51,026 bases of DNA from a bacterium (GTDB taxonomy: Bacteria; Zhuqueibacterota; QNDG01; DTFT01). The notes under the pieces were generated by a model. The model saw only the letters and a program-made list of their open reading frames with translations. It was not told where the DNA came from and ran no database searches. Of this stretch, positions 32,826 through 41,934 are shown one piece after another. The stretch's first letter is position 1. Each line of letters opens with the position of its first letter. Location of the stretch: positions 1 to 51,026 of the forward strand of contig JAUCQC010000174.1 in assembly GCA_030372965.1 (NCBI GenBank), written 5' to 3'. The position numbers and the translations under genes were made by a program.

Positions 32826-33128
32826 TTACTTGGCGCCCAGAACGGCGTCCTTGCAGGCCTTGGCGACCTTGAATTTGCACACCGTCTTGGCCGCGATCTT
32901 GATGGTTTCGCCGGTCGCGGGGTTGCGGCCCATGCGGGCTTTGCGGTGCACTTTCACGAGTTTCCCGAGTCCGGGCATGATGAACTGGCCCTTTTTCTTG
33001 GCCTCCTTGCACGCGGTGTCGACGAGGAGATCCATGAACGCGACGACATCCTTCTTGGACATCCCGGTTTTCTCCGCCAGAACGGCGATGAGCTGGGACT
33101 TGGTCATGGGACTCGCTTTGTCTGCCAT
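32826..33128 (-). CDS. hup: HU-family DNA-binding protein (100 aa)
   Basis: Nucleoid-associated protein. MTKSQLIAVLAEKTGMSKKD gives the N-terminal helices. GLGKLVKVHRKARMGRNPAT is the beta-arm with the conserved GRNPxTGE (here GRNPATGETIKI), and AAKTVCKFKVAKACKDAVLG closes the fold. Length is as expected, with a short N-terminal extension MADKASP. AAGGAG precedes the ATG. A single-gene unit with its own terminator, flanked on both sides by inverted copies of an intergenic repeat. Confidence 0.95.
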   Translation of the reverse strand: MADKASPMTKSQLIAVLAEKTGMSKKDVVAFMDLLVDTACKEAKKKGQFIMPGLGKLVKVHRKARMGRNPATGETIKIAAKTVCKFKVAKACKDAVLGAK

Positions 33129-33230
33129 TTTCTTCTTCCTTCTCCTTGGGGTGAGTGTAAAAGATCCAGTGACTCCCGATTGCCTCTTGCTTCAATAAAA
33201 TAGTGAAAAAATGCCCATAAATCAAGCAAT

Positions 33231-33420
33231 GAATCTGTCAGCGAGCGAATTCCCCGGGGCTTGCCCTCAACCGGAAGGCTTTGATTCGATTGGTCCCACG
33301 AAGCCGGGCCCCGGGGGAAAGCGAGCGAATATAAAATGTCTCCTCTCTACAGATAGAAGATCCCCCGCAAAGCGGGGTCCTCATTAATCCAAGAATACAA
33401 TTACTTGATCCTGCGCAGAG
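33231..33420 (-). repeat. Complex intergenic repeat, copy B (mostly inverted relative to A)
   Basis: Read on the minus strand it contains TCTTCTATCTGTAGAGA (complement of 33344-33360 region), ATATTCGCTCGCTTT and, at the far end, GAATTCGCTCGCTGACAG (complement of 33231-33250). The part near 33286-33310 (TTGGTCCCACGAAGCCGGG) is in the same orientation as copy A, so the element is a mosaic. With the region up to 33478 it fills the 350 bases between HU and the OPT gene. No gene is seen there; GAGGAGAGGCCT hairpin-like sequence near 33440-33464 could end the OPT transcript. Confidence 0.7.
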
Positions 33421-33478
33421 GACGGCGGGGATCTTCAATGAGGAGAGGCCTGTCAAAAGGCCCTGGAATGCCCGCGGG

Positions 33479-35662
33479 TCAGCGCCTGCCGCCTCTCGCG
33501 TAAAAATAGCAGAACGCGCACAAGGCCGTGAAACAGGCCAGGCTGATCCACTGACCCGGTCCGGACTGATAATAGGGAGCGAACGACGCGATGTCCCAAA
33601 TCGTCCTGCCGCTTTCCGGAAGAATCTGCGCCGCGTAATCCGCTCCGATGGAGAGGAAGCGGACCGGTTTTCCGATCTCGTTCAGGTTCAGCACCGCGCC
33701 GACCACGCCCATCAGCGCGCCGCCCGCGATGAATCCCGAGGCGATAAGGATGCCCCTCTCTTTGGGCAATTGACGCTCTTCTTCCCCCTTCTTCGCCTTT
33801 GAACTTTGAACTTTAAACTTTGAACTTTTTATCACAGCCCACGACACCAGCCCCCCGACCAGCAGGGGCATGTTGATCTGAATGGGCAGGTACATGCCCA
33901 GCGCGAAGGCGAGCGGGGACACGCCGAGCATTTCGATCATCAGTGCGCACAGGGCGCCGAGACCGTAGAGGCCGTAGGGGATCTGCGACTCGACCATCAG
34001 GGACTGGATGATGGTCGCCATGAGATTGCCCTGCGGCGCGGATATCGCTGGATTCGGCACGCCGCCGTCGAGTATCCCCTTCCCCCCGACCGTGAAGCCG
34101 TACGCCTTCTGAATGAGCAGAAGGGCGAGGGACACGGACAGGGCCGAAACCACGACGCCGAGGAACTTCCATCTCTGCTGATTGCGCGGCGTGGCGCCGA
34201 GCCAGTACCCGATCTTGAGGTCCGTGATGAAACCGCCGGACATCGAAAGAGCCGTGCACACCACGCATCCCATCACCAGCACCACGGTCATGCCCACGGC
34301 GCCGGTGAGGCCGATCGACACCAGGGCCAGGGAGGACAGGATCAGCGTGATGAGCGTCATTCCGGACACGGGGTTCACGCCCACGATGGCCGTGGCGCGC
34401 ACCGCCACGGGCGTGAAGAGAAAGGCGAGCACGGCCACGATTCCCAGCCCGATGGCCGCGACCTTCAGGACGAAGGCGGGCTCCCCCGCTCCGGACGCGA
34501 ACAGGCCGAAAGCGCCGAACACCGCGGCCAGCGTGAGCAGGATGAACGCCAGGTTGTATTTCATCGAGATGTCCGTGTCCGTCCGGAGCGTCGATCTCGG
34601 AGCCGCGGCCGCGCCGCGGAAAATCTCGCGCACCCCGACGGAGAACGAGGACAGGATGATTTTCGCCATCTTGAGAATGCCCAGCACGCCGGCCATGGCG
34701 ATGGCGCCGATGCCGATTTTCTGCGCGTAGGCCGAAAAAATCTGGCCGTCCGTCATCTGCCCGATCGGCATGGCCCCGGGAATGACGATGGACGGAAGGG
34801 CCTGGCCGAAATGCCAGATCAGGGGGACCAGAATAAGAAAGGAGAAAACGGACCCTGCGGCGATCACGGCCGAATAGCGCAGGCCGATGATGTATCCGAG
34901 CCCGAACAGCGCGGCCGTGCCGTCCAGCTTGAAAACCCACCTCGCCTTCTCGGACAGCGCGTGGCCGAACCTGCCGAGCAGAACATCCGTCCGCAGGGTC
35001 TTGGGCCAGGCCTGAAGCGCCTCCACGAGAAAGTCGTACACGCCGCCGATCGCCATGGACAGGGCGAGGATTTTCGCGGACTTGCCGCCCCGCTCGCCCG
35101 TGGCGAGAATCTCAGTGGTGGCCGTGGCTTCGGGGAACGGAAGCTTGCCATGTTCCTCCGCGACGAAATAGCGGCGGAGCGGGACGAGAAAGAGGATGCC
35201 GAGGAACCCGCCCAGGCAGGAGGCGATAAACGTGTGGAGCAGGTTCACCTCGAGTCCGAGTATGTACAGGGCCGGAAGGGTGAAGATGGCTCCGGCCACG
35301 ACCAGGCCCGAGGCCGCGCCGATCGACTGGATGATGACGTTTTCTAGAATGGAGCTTTTCCTCGCATACAGACCGGCGAGACCCACGGCGAGAATGGCGA
35401 TGGGGATGGCCGCCTCGAACACCTGGCCCGCAACGAGGCCGAGATAGCAGGCGGCGAAGGAAAACAGAACGGCCATCGCCACGCCGGTCAGGACGGACCG
35501 CCTCGTGACTTCCGGCAGCGTTTTCCCCGCGGGGATGAAGGGGATGTATTTCTCGCCCGGCTTCAGGGGCGTGTAGGCATTGGCCGGTATGCCTTTTGGA
35601 TTCGAGGCGCCGGCCGGTTTCGCTGGGGCGGTTCTGGACGGTTTGCGGGTACGGACTGCCAT
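33479..35662 (-). CDS. OPT-family oligopeptide/metal-chelate transporter (727 aa)
   Basis: Large inner-membrane transporter with about 14-16 membrane segments. The bacterial OPT pattern is visible: TLPEVTRRSVLTGVAMAVLF near the N-terminus, PFPEATATTEIL after the fourth helix, DLKIGYWLGATPRNQQRWKF in the middle, and VSPLAFALGMYLPIQINMPL with LVGGLVSWA near the end. Start at ATG 35662 with GGAGG four bases upstream. Its N-terminal 60 residues are a basic, Pro/Ala-rich cytoplasmic tail. A simple repeat (33798-33829) inserts SSKFKVQSSKAKKGEEERQ in a loop before the last helices; it keeps the frame. Substrate in bacteria is uncertain: peptides or metal chelates. Confidence 0.9.
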   Translation of the reverse strand: MAVRTRKPSRTAPAKPAGASNPKGIPANAYTPLKPGEKYIPFIPAGKTLPEVTRRSVLTGVAMAVLFSFAACYLGLVAGQVFEAAIPIAILAVGLAGLYARKSSILENVIIQSIGAASGLVVAGAIFTLPALYILGLEVNLLHTFIASCLGGFLGILFLVPLRRYFVAEEHGKLPFPEATATTEILATGERGGKSAKILALSMAIGGVYDFLVEALQAWPKTLRTDVLLGRFGHALSEKARWVFKLDGTAALFGLGYIIGLRYSAVIAAGSVFSFLILVPLIWHFGQALPSIVIPGAMPIGQMTDGQIFSAYAQKIGIGAIAMAGVLGILKMAKIILSSFSVGVREIFRGAAAAPRSTLRTDTDISMKYNLAFILLTLAAVFGAFGLFASGAGEPAFVLKVAAIGLGIVAVLAFLFTPVAVRATAIVGVNPVSGMTLITLILSSLALVSIGLTGAVGMTVVLVMGCVVCTALSMSGGFITDLKIGYWLGATPRNQQRWKFLGVVVSALSVSLALLLIQKAYGFTVGGKGILDGGVPNPAISAPQGNLMATIIQSLMVESQIPYGLYGLGALCALMIEMLGVSPLAFALGMYLPIQINMPLLVGGLVSWAVIKSSKFKVQSSKAKKGEEERQLPKERGILIASGFIAGGALMGVVGAVLNLNEIGKPVRFLSIGADYAAQILPESGRTIWDIASFAPYYQSGPGQWISLACFTALCAFCYFYARGGRR
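33798..33829 (-). repeat. TTTGAAC-type simple repeat inside the OPT coding region
   Basis: Four to five imperfect heptamers (TTTGAAC, TTTGAAC, TTTAAAC, TTTGAAC) that translate on the minus strand as KFKVQSSK. The same repeat lies between genes at 17301-17328. Confidence 0.75.
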
Positions 35663-35979
35663 TCGTCCTCCGTCTATTGGGTTCTTTTCGAAAAAGATAC
35701 GGGAAAGGGGGGAGAAAGGCAAGGGGGAAAACGCCGGTCTGGCACAATTATAAACTGTGGAGTAGCCGCGGGCCTTCAACAAGTAAAAATATAATTGCTT
35801 GGTCCAGCTTCACTGGGCTTTAGCCCGCCCCTTGGGATACCAACCCGCGGGATGTCTCTGCGGACCATAGACCTGCAACCCACGCAGCCTGAAGGCTGCG
35901 GCTGCCCAAGCCGTTATGGATGTTGGTAGCCGCGGCCTTTAGGCCGCGTTTGGTTCGCTGACTGCATGATCGATTTTGT
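35663..35979. other. Intergenic region with repeat copy C and REP-like hairpins (317 bp)
   Basis: Repeat copy C occupies about 35764-35810 (AGCCGCGGGCCTTCAA, then TTGCTTGGTCCAGC), matching the 5' half of copy A. Three short hairpins follow: GGGCTTTAGCCC near 35816, GCAGCCTGAAGGCTGC near 35887 and CGCGGCCTTTAGGCCGCG near 35931. The last may help end the FG-GAP gene on the minus strand. No gene seen. Confidence 0.6.
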
Positions 35980-38900
35980 TCACGGCACTTTCGAAGCCGC
36001 CCCCAGCCTCGCGTTGTTGTACCACATGGTGTAATCGGACGTGGTCACCACGCCGTCCATGTTGATGTCGGTCGCACGATAACCGGACTCCCCCAGCCGG
36101 GCGGAATTGTACCAGGACGTGTAGTCCGTGGTCGTCACATTCTTGTCCTGATTGACGTCCCCGGCCCACATCCCCCACACTCCTGTCTCCAATTGCTTCG
36201 CCCCTCCGGTGCCGTAATACAATCCGATCCCGGACTTGAAATCGCACTCCGCGGCCGTCGCTGACTGAAGGGCCATGGCCGATGCGCTCATGACCGCGCC
36301 GTGGTTCCTGTGCCGGACTACCACATGATAGGCGTCTGAGGGCACGTTCAGCGTCACCGCCTCCGTTGTCCCGTCATCGGATACGATTGTCCCGTCTTTC
36401 CGGAGCAGGGCACTCCGGGAAACGACTGCCGGTCCCCCGGCTGTCTCCCTGAGCTGGACCAGCACCCAATCGGTCACAGTCGGCGGAAGATCCGTCACGA
36501 CACGGGGATCCTCCGGGTAAGGCGACGTCAGGGGCAGCGTGGATCCATTCAGGGTCGCGGACATGTCGTCCGTCTCCGGTTGGTACGGCGCCTCCAGCCA
36601 AAGCCGGACGGCCACCCGGACCGGGCTTTCGGCCAGAGCGGCGATCTCATCCGGCGTCAGGGCCCGGTTGTACAGCCGGACCTCGTCGACGAGCCCGTCA
36701 AAAGCATTGCTTCCGGCTGTCGGCGGATTGGAGGCGATCCAGGCGGATACGGCCGGATTGACGCTCAACGAGCCGGTTTTTGAAACCGAACCAACCGGAA
36801 CGCCGTCCTTGTACAGGGTCATCGTCGAGCCGTCGTACACCGCTGCCGCGTGCGTCCATGTCGCTGCGGCCAGGTCCCCGGAACCCGCGATCAGCGTGGA
36901 CGTCGTCCCAGCCGTCTTGAGCCTGAACCGGAGCCGGATCTGTCCTCCGCTGGACGTGGTGCTCAGCATCCAGTAATGGTCCGATTCATTGATGCCTGTT
37001 GCTTTCGACACCAGGCGGCCGTCCTCGTTTGCGAAATCATCCGCCCGGAACCAGCAGGCGATGGTGAGACCGGTTCCCGAGATGTCCAGGCCGCCGAGAT
37101 CGATGCGGTCGTCGATTCCGTCAAACGCGGCCGCGCCCTCGATATGTCCGCGTGACCAGGAACCGCCTGTCAGGACACCGTCGTGACCGTTGCCGGATCC
37201 GTCGTGAACCGCGGTTCCCGTTTTCTCGTCGAGGGCGTAGTATGCGACGAGTCCCTCACCGAGCTGAACAGCCGTGTACTGAAACGCCCGCTCAGTGCCA
37301 TCGGCAATGGGATTGCCGCTTTCATCCTCGACACTGTTGACAGTCAGCGTATACGAAACGCCTGTCGAAAGCGTCCCGGTCTCGAGAGTGACCGTTCGGA
37401 CGTCAGGCGAGAGAACAGCCGAGACGACCGCGACTGCGGGAGTGATTTCATAAAAACCGGCCGTTTCCGCTGTCGTCTCGTCAATGTCCTCATTGAATAG
37501 GATCCGGACGCGATTCGGATTACCGACGGCGGACACGGACACGATCACGGGCGGCGTGACGTCCGCTTCGATAACGAAATCGGCGGACGCGACGCCGCTC
37601 GGATTCAAACCGCTCTTATACGCCCGCGCCTTCACGGTCAGGCTCGAGGAGACGTCGAAAGCGCTGACGTACAGGCTGGATGCCTCATCCGGGTCGTTCC
37701 CGTCCAGGGTGTAATAAATGGACGCGCCGGACGTGGCTGTGGACAGGCTCACCGAAACCGTCCCGGGAAACGTTCCACCGGCAGGGCTGATCAAAGGCGT
37801 GGAGACGGTTTCCACGCCGGAATGAATGGCGTCGTTCCGCCATAGATGCAGGTCCGCGTAAACGTCCCACGCGATGCTGAGAATGTCCAGGTCCCCGTCT
37901 TTGTCCAAGTCCGTAGTCAGGGCGCCGAGATGGCTCTCCTTACCCGCATCCACGCCGTTCTCCGTGAAACCGCCTGTTCCGTCGTTCGTCCAGACGGACA
38001 GTTTCTTCGTTCCTCTGTGTTCGGCGAGCGCCACGTCCGTATCGCCGTCCCGGTCCATGTCCGCGGCGCTCATGGAATTGGTAGTGGCCTGGGACACGAT
38101 CAGATGCCGCGTCCAGCCGCCGGACGCCGGGTCCGCGGGTTGTTCCCACCACCAGGTCTCAGCACCGCTGTCCAGCCCGTTCTCTTCAGTTCCCACGATG
38201 TCCGGTTTGCCGTCGCCGCTGAGGTCCACTGCCGCGAACCGGTCCGTCCAAACCGCCTCGGTCATGTCGCCGATGTGAAAAGCCGTCCAGCCGGCTGACC
38301 CGTCCCCGGGATTGCGGTACCACTCGACGCGCTTGGTATCGCCCGTTCCGCAGGCCAGGTCCAGGTCACCGTCTCCGTCGATGTCCGCGGCCCCGAAACC
38401 CTCGTCCGTCGGATTGGCGTTCACGTGAACGGACGGCCACGATCCGGAACCTGGGCTTGCCGGAATTCGGAAATAGTAAATGCCGTTTCCGCAGGTCACG
38501 ACAATTTCCGGCATGCCGCCCGCCTCGACCTGAAGCAGGGCATGGCCCTGGGATCCGAGCGTGTGACTGGCCCGCGCGAGGGCGCCGATTTCACACACCA
38601 CGGACCAGGATGCGCCGAGGCCGTCGTCTGCCTCGAGCCAGTAGAACCTCAACGCGTCGCCCGTGTCCTTTTGGCCGATGATGTCTCCATACGCGTCTCC
38701 GTCGACGTCCGCGAGCAGGACCGCGTCCACTGTTCCGGGAAGAGTGATCCGCGTCCAGGAACCGGTCATGTCCCCGCCCGGATTCCGGTAGAAATACGGC
38801 CCTGAGGCGATATCAAGATAATCATCCGCTGTCACATCCGCCGCGGAGAGGCCGAACGATCGCGCACTCCGGCTGTCGTCGAGTCGGATATACTGCCATT

Positions 38901-40056
38901 GATCGAGCGGCAGAACGGGATCCAGCTGGTTCTCGTAGAAATCAATGGGCGCGACATCGTAGCTCCGGCTGCCGATAATATCCAGGTCGCCATCCGACCC
39001 CATGTCCGCGATCTTGGCGATGTAGGTGGATTTGGAATCCACCGTATGCCGGGTCCACGATGCGGAGCCCCCTGTGTTTTCAAACAGGACCACCTCGTCC
39101 GTCGAGGCCTGGGGCATGGAGCCAGCCACCACGTCGACATCGCCGTCCCCGTCCACGTCGCCCGCCTGGAGCGTGTGGCAGTAGTCGACGGAACCGATGA
39201 CATGCTCGGTCCACGGGCCGTTCAGCGGGTCCGCGGCGGAGTACCAGGAAACGGCATGACCCGCGGATTCGGAAGCGCTGAACATCGGATCGGTCCTGCC
39301 GTCTCCGTCCATATCCGCGGCCTGCACGCGGCAGTCCGTTCCCTGCGTATAGGACGCGATGGTCCGGGCCGTCCAGGCATCGGACCGGTTACGCGGGTTC
39401 TGGTACCACACGCCGTTGACAATGACATCCATGTCGCCGTCATCATCCAGGTCGCCGGTGCCCATGCCTTCCGAACCGGATATGGCCCAGGACTTCTGCG
39501 TCCAGTCGTCCGCGGAATTCTGAAAGAAAACAGCGATCTTTCCGGTGTGCCGGAGCACGATGTCCTGCTTCGCGTCTCCGTCGAAATCCGCGACAGACAC
39601 ATCCTTGATGTGGGTGTCGGAAGCGGACCAGACGACGTGACGGACGAATCCGTCAGTCTCCGGGTCCCCGCCGCCGGCCAGGGGATTCTCGAACCACCAC
39701 AGGCTCTTGGGACCCGCGTTGTCGCTGTTGGGCACGATCACGTCCAGGTCGCCGTCTCCGTCCATGTCCGCGACCTGGCAGTCCGGCACGTAATCCAGTT
39801 CCGAAAAGGCGGTCGGGTGGATGTCGTATTTCTCCCAGGCCGGGTACTTGTACCAGGCCAATGCCCCTGGGCTGAATTCCCCCTCCGCGAGGATCACGTC
39901 CGGGTAGCCGTCCCCGTTGATGTCGCCCAATGCCTTGCCCTGGGCGCAGAGGTCGGCCACGGTCGTGCGAACGAACGTCAGGGAACCCTGACCGAACGCC
40001 GCCGGACTTTTACAGACCATGAGGAGAACGAGCATGCAAACCGGAAATTTCTTCAT
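35980..40056 (-). CDS. Secreted FG-GAP/VCBS propeller protein with chitobiase-C, LamG and dockerin-like domains (1358 aa)
   Basis: Starts at ATG 40056 (MKKFPVCMLVLLMVCKSPAA signal peptide, AAGGAA upstream). Residues 25-770 hold many FG-GAP/VCBS repeats with calcium-type loops such as GDINGDGYPDVIL, ADMDGDGDLDVIVP and GDVDGDGDVDVVAGS, plus recurrent WYKYP/WYQNP strands: two or more beta-propellers. Next come a chitobiase/beta-hexosaminidase C-terminal-like domain (PAGGTFPGTVSVSLSTATSG, IYYTLDGNDP), a Big_5-like Ig domain (VRILFNEDIDETTAE) and a LamG/ConA-like domain (DGIDDRIDLGG through DGLVDEVRLYNRALTPDEI). A jelly-roll-like segment follows. The end has two EF-like loops, GDVNQDKNVTTTDYTSWYNS and TDINMDGVVTTSDYTMWYNN, like a type I dockerin. 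No T9SS tail is seen. Probably a surface or extracellular polysaccharide- or protein-binding factor. Confidence 0.85.
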   Translation of the reverse strand: MKKFPVCMLVLLMVCKSPAAFGQGSLTFVRTTVADLCAQGKALGDINGDGYPDVILAEGEFSPGALAWYKYPAWEKYDIHPTAFSELDYVPDCQVADMDGDGDLDVIVPNSDNAGPKSLWWFENPLAGGGDPETDGFVRHVVWSASDTHIKDVSVADFDGDAKQDIVLRHTGKIAVFFQNSADDWTQKSWAISGSEGMGTGDLDDDGDMDVIVNGVWYQNPRNRSDAWTARTIASYTQGTDCRVQAADMDGDGRTDPMFSASESAGHAVSWYSAADPLNGPWTEHVIGSVDYCHTLQAGDVDGDGDVDVVAGSMPQASTDEVVLFENTGGSASWTRHTVDSKSTYIAKIADMGSDGDLDIIGSRSYDVAPIDFYENQLDPVLPLDQWQYIRLDDSRSARSFGLSAADVTADDYLDIASGPYFYRNPGGDMTGSWTRITLPGTVDAVLLADVDGDAYGDIIGQKDTGDALRFYWLEADDGLGASWSVVCEIGALARASHTLGSQGHALLQVEAGGMPEIVVTCGNGIYYFRIPASPGSGSWPSVHVNANPTDEGFGAADIDGDGDLDLACGTGDTKRVEWYRNPGDGSAGWTAFHIGDMTEAVWTDRFAAVDLSGDGKPDIVGTEENGLDSGAETWWWEQPADPASGGWTRHLIVSQATTNSMSAADMDRDGDTDVALAEHRGTKKLSVWTNDGTGGFTENGVDAGKESHLGALTTDLDKDGDLDILSIAWDVYADLHLWRNDAIHSGVETVSTPLISPAGGTFPGTVSVSLSTATSGASIYYTLDGNDPDEASSLYVSAFDVSSSLTVKARAYKSGLNPSGVASADFVIEADVTPPVIVSVSAVGNPNRVRILFNEDIDETTAETAGFYEITPAVAVVSAVLSPDVRTVTLETGTLSTGVSYTLTVNSVEDESGNPIADGTERAFQYTAVQLGEGLVAYYALDEKTGTAVHDGSGNGHDGVLTGGSWSRGHIEGAAAFDGIDDRIDLGGLDISGTGLTIACWFRADDFANEDGRLVSKATGINESDHYWMLSTTSSGGQIRLRFRLKTAGTTSTLIAGSGDLAAATWTHAAAVYDGSTMTLYKDGVPVGSVSKTGSLSVNPAVSAWIASNPPTAGSNAFDGLVDEVRLYNRALTPDEIAALAESPVRVAVRLWLEAPYQPETDDMSATLNGSTLPLTSPYPEDPRVVTDLPPTVTDWVLVQLRETAGGPAVVSRSALLRKDGTIVSDDGTTEAVTLNVPSDAYHVVVRHRNHGAVMSASAMALQSATAAECDFKSGIGLYYGTGGAKQLETGVWGMWAGDVNQDKNVTTTDYTSWYNSARLGESGYRATDINMDGVVTTSDYTMWYNNARLGAASKVP

Positions 40057-40384
40057 GGAATATTCCTTCCGGGCATTTCGATCGGCAATCCTATCGGACA
40101 AAGAAATATACCGATCCCCGTTGATTCATGCAACGGCAATCGGCCGAACTCCGGGAGCCGCCATCATCACGCATCGGGACAAAAAGAGCCTCCCGCCGGT
40201 TATCAAGAACCTGCGGGAGGTTTCTGCTGACTGGAGACCGACTGACTTGCGCGACATGAAGGTCGCGGCTGCCTTTTCCGCTTCAGGTTCCGGTAACCGC
40301 GGCCCCTCACTCAGCAATGCAATAGTGTGATCCCGCTTCGCGCGGCTTGAGGCCGCGCCTGATCCTGCGCCCCGGGGTCGGGAA
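40057..40384. other. Intergenic region (328 bp)
   Basis: Contains the terminator at 40181-40220 and, near 40318-40372, GC hairpins (CGCGCGGCTTGAGGCCGCGC). Next to them are fragments AATAGTGTGATC and TGATCCTGCGC that also occur near repeat copies A and B. A short frame at 40126-40330 has no ribosome-binding site. No gene seen. Confidence 0.5.
40181..40220 (-). terminator. Terminator of the dehydratase-activator genes
   Basis: 13-bp stem with one mismatch (40189-40201 / 40208-40220), loop of six. On the minus strand it is followed by CTCTTTTT. CCTCCCGC arms place it in the recurring CCTCCCG hairpin family. Confidence 0.8.
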
Positions 40385-41647
40385 TCATCCCCGTCCCTGC
40401 TTCCTCCTGTACCCCCTCGCCAGCTCCATGAAAATCTCCAGGGCTGAATCCAGGTCGATGGGAACCCCGTCAAAGTAGAAAATCCGGACCGGAATGCCGC
40501 CGAAGTCGCGGCTGACATGCGGGTACACGGCTTCGGTGACAATGCCGTTCATGCAGGTGAACGGGCTGGCGTCGATCACGCCGTCGCATCCGGCTTTCTG
40601 AAAGGCAATGACCTTGCCGGTATTCAGGGTCATCTCGCCCATGGCCTTTTCGTGCGGCAGGTAGGGCCGGCTGTATTCAAGCAGTTTCTCGACGGGCTCC
40701 TCCTCCCTGCCGCGGAATATCCCGCGCAGCGGGGCGAGTATCCCTTCTTCGTCGTGTTTCTGCACCCAACGACGGATTTTCGCCGCGGCCATGCCTGGGC
40801 TGAACGACTGGCCGGCTTCCCTGAGCCGCCGCTCCCGCTCCGTGTTCGTGTACCAGACCCACTCGGACACGTCCGCGATCCACGCCTCTCCGCCCTGCGC
40901 CTCGATGCGCCGCACCAGGTGCTGGTTGCTCTCGCTGTTGAAACGGATGAAGATCTCGCCCACGATTCCGATGAGCGGCCGGGTTCCGCGCTGTTCTTTC
41001 AGCGCGATCCCCGCCATCCTGTCCCTCGTTTCCTCGAAAACGCCGGAGAGCAGGCGGAGCTGGCGGCCGAGCCGCAGGTCCGGGTTCTCCAGCACGGTGC
41101 ACAGGGATTTCAACGCGTCTTCCGCGACGCGGTCCGTGGCTCCGGATTCAGCCTCGTAAGGCCGGTACATGTAGGTCATCTTCCGAAGCGCGTCCGAAGC
41201 CACGACCGCGCGCCAGGCCGTACGCTTGAAGCGCGTGACGTTTCCCGCGATGCCCTCGTACTGGTCCGTGGACGTCGGGGAGAAAACCAGGGCGTTCTCG
41301 TGCCCGAGTTCCTTCAGAATCTTCCGCATGAGATTGGCGTACTGCCCGAACCGGCAGGGACCGGCCGAAGTGGGCATGAAATAGGCCGCCTTGTCCCGGT
41401 CGAACCCGGGCTCGGACATGGCCTCGATAAAATCCGCCAGCGTGACCCTCTGGGGCAGGCACTCCTCGCCCGTGATGAAGCGGCCGGTCATGGCCATGCT
41501 TCTCTCGCCCGCGCGGGGAGGCACGACCGCGTCAATGCCGAAGGAACGGAGCGCGGCGGACAGCGCCTCCGCGCCGACCGTGCTCATGCGGGGCACGAGC
41601 ATGCGGCGGCCCTGGAGGGGGTGGGAAGTTTTCGGTTTGGACTTCAT
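40385..41647 (-). CDS. 2-hydroxyacyl-CoA dehydratase activator-associated protein, C-terminal part as a separate gene (420 aa)
   Basis: Matches the last third of the large acyl-CoA dehydratase activase-related proteins, related to HgdB/HgdA-type Fe-S subunits. Conserved cysteine blocks: TGEECLPQRVTLADF (C63), TSAGPCRFGQYANLMRKIL (C98) and GCDGVIDASPFTCMNGIVTE (C354, C365). These probably bind a [4Fe-4S] cluster that accepts electrons from the ATPase encoded upstream. In many bacteria this part is fused to the activator in one protein of about 1400 residues; here the two are separate, 287 bases apart on the same strand. No SD is seen before ATG 41647. The true reductase substrate is unknown. 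Confidence 0.8.
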   Translation of the reverse strand: MKSKPKTSHPLQGRRMLVPRMSTVGAEALSAALRSFGIDAVVPPRAGERSMAMTGRFITGEECLPQRVTLADFIEAMSEPGFDRDKAAYFMPTSAGPCRFGQYANLMRKILKELGHENALVFSPTSTDQYEGIAGNVTRFKRTAWRAVVASDALRKMTYMYRPYEAESGATDRVAEDALKSLCTVLENPDLRLGRQLRLLSGVFEETRDRMAGIALKEQRGTRPLIGIVGEIFIRFNSESNQHLVRRIEAQGGEAWIADVSEWVWYTNTERERRLREAGQSFSPGMAAAKIRRWVQKHDEEGILAPLRGIFRGREEEPVEKLLEYSRPYLPHEKAMGEMTLNTGKVIAFQKAGCDGVIDASPFTCMNGIVTEAVYPHVSRDFGGIPVRIFYFDGVPIDLDSALEIFMELARGYRRKQGRG

Positions 41648-41822
41648 GTGTTATTTAAGATTCCCGGTTCCAATTTCTCTGTTCAGTATTCACAATTAGT
41701 TGTATGCAATCATTTTCGGAGGCCCTTCGCGGGCAAAGCAGGCGAGCCAGTCTCAGGGCGACAACTCACTTTCCTCCCGTTCCGTTTTCGAGTCCATTCG
41801 CGTACATTTCCCGCCCCTCCTC

Positions 41823-41850
41823 CCTGGATCCCCGCTTCCGCGGGGATGAC
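41823..41850 (-). repeat. Dispersed palindromic repeat, copy 3 (short form)
   Basis: Minus strand: GTCATCCCCGCGG, then AAGCGGGGATCCAGG. It lies between the two dehydratase-activator genes and belongs to the family at 17234 and 24959. Confidence 0.7.
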
Positions 41851-41934
41851 ACGCCGTTGGAGGAATGCATTACCCTATTCATATTTTTTATCCGTGCAAA
41901 TCCGTTTCATCCCCTCAATCCGTGTTCCATTTTT

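Noticed and set aside
32581-33478. Insertion sequence around the HU gene
   Set aside because: Inverted repeats are present but there is no transposase, and HU is a normal housekeeping gene; recorded as a repeat finding instead.
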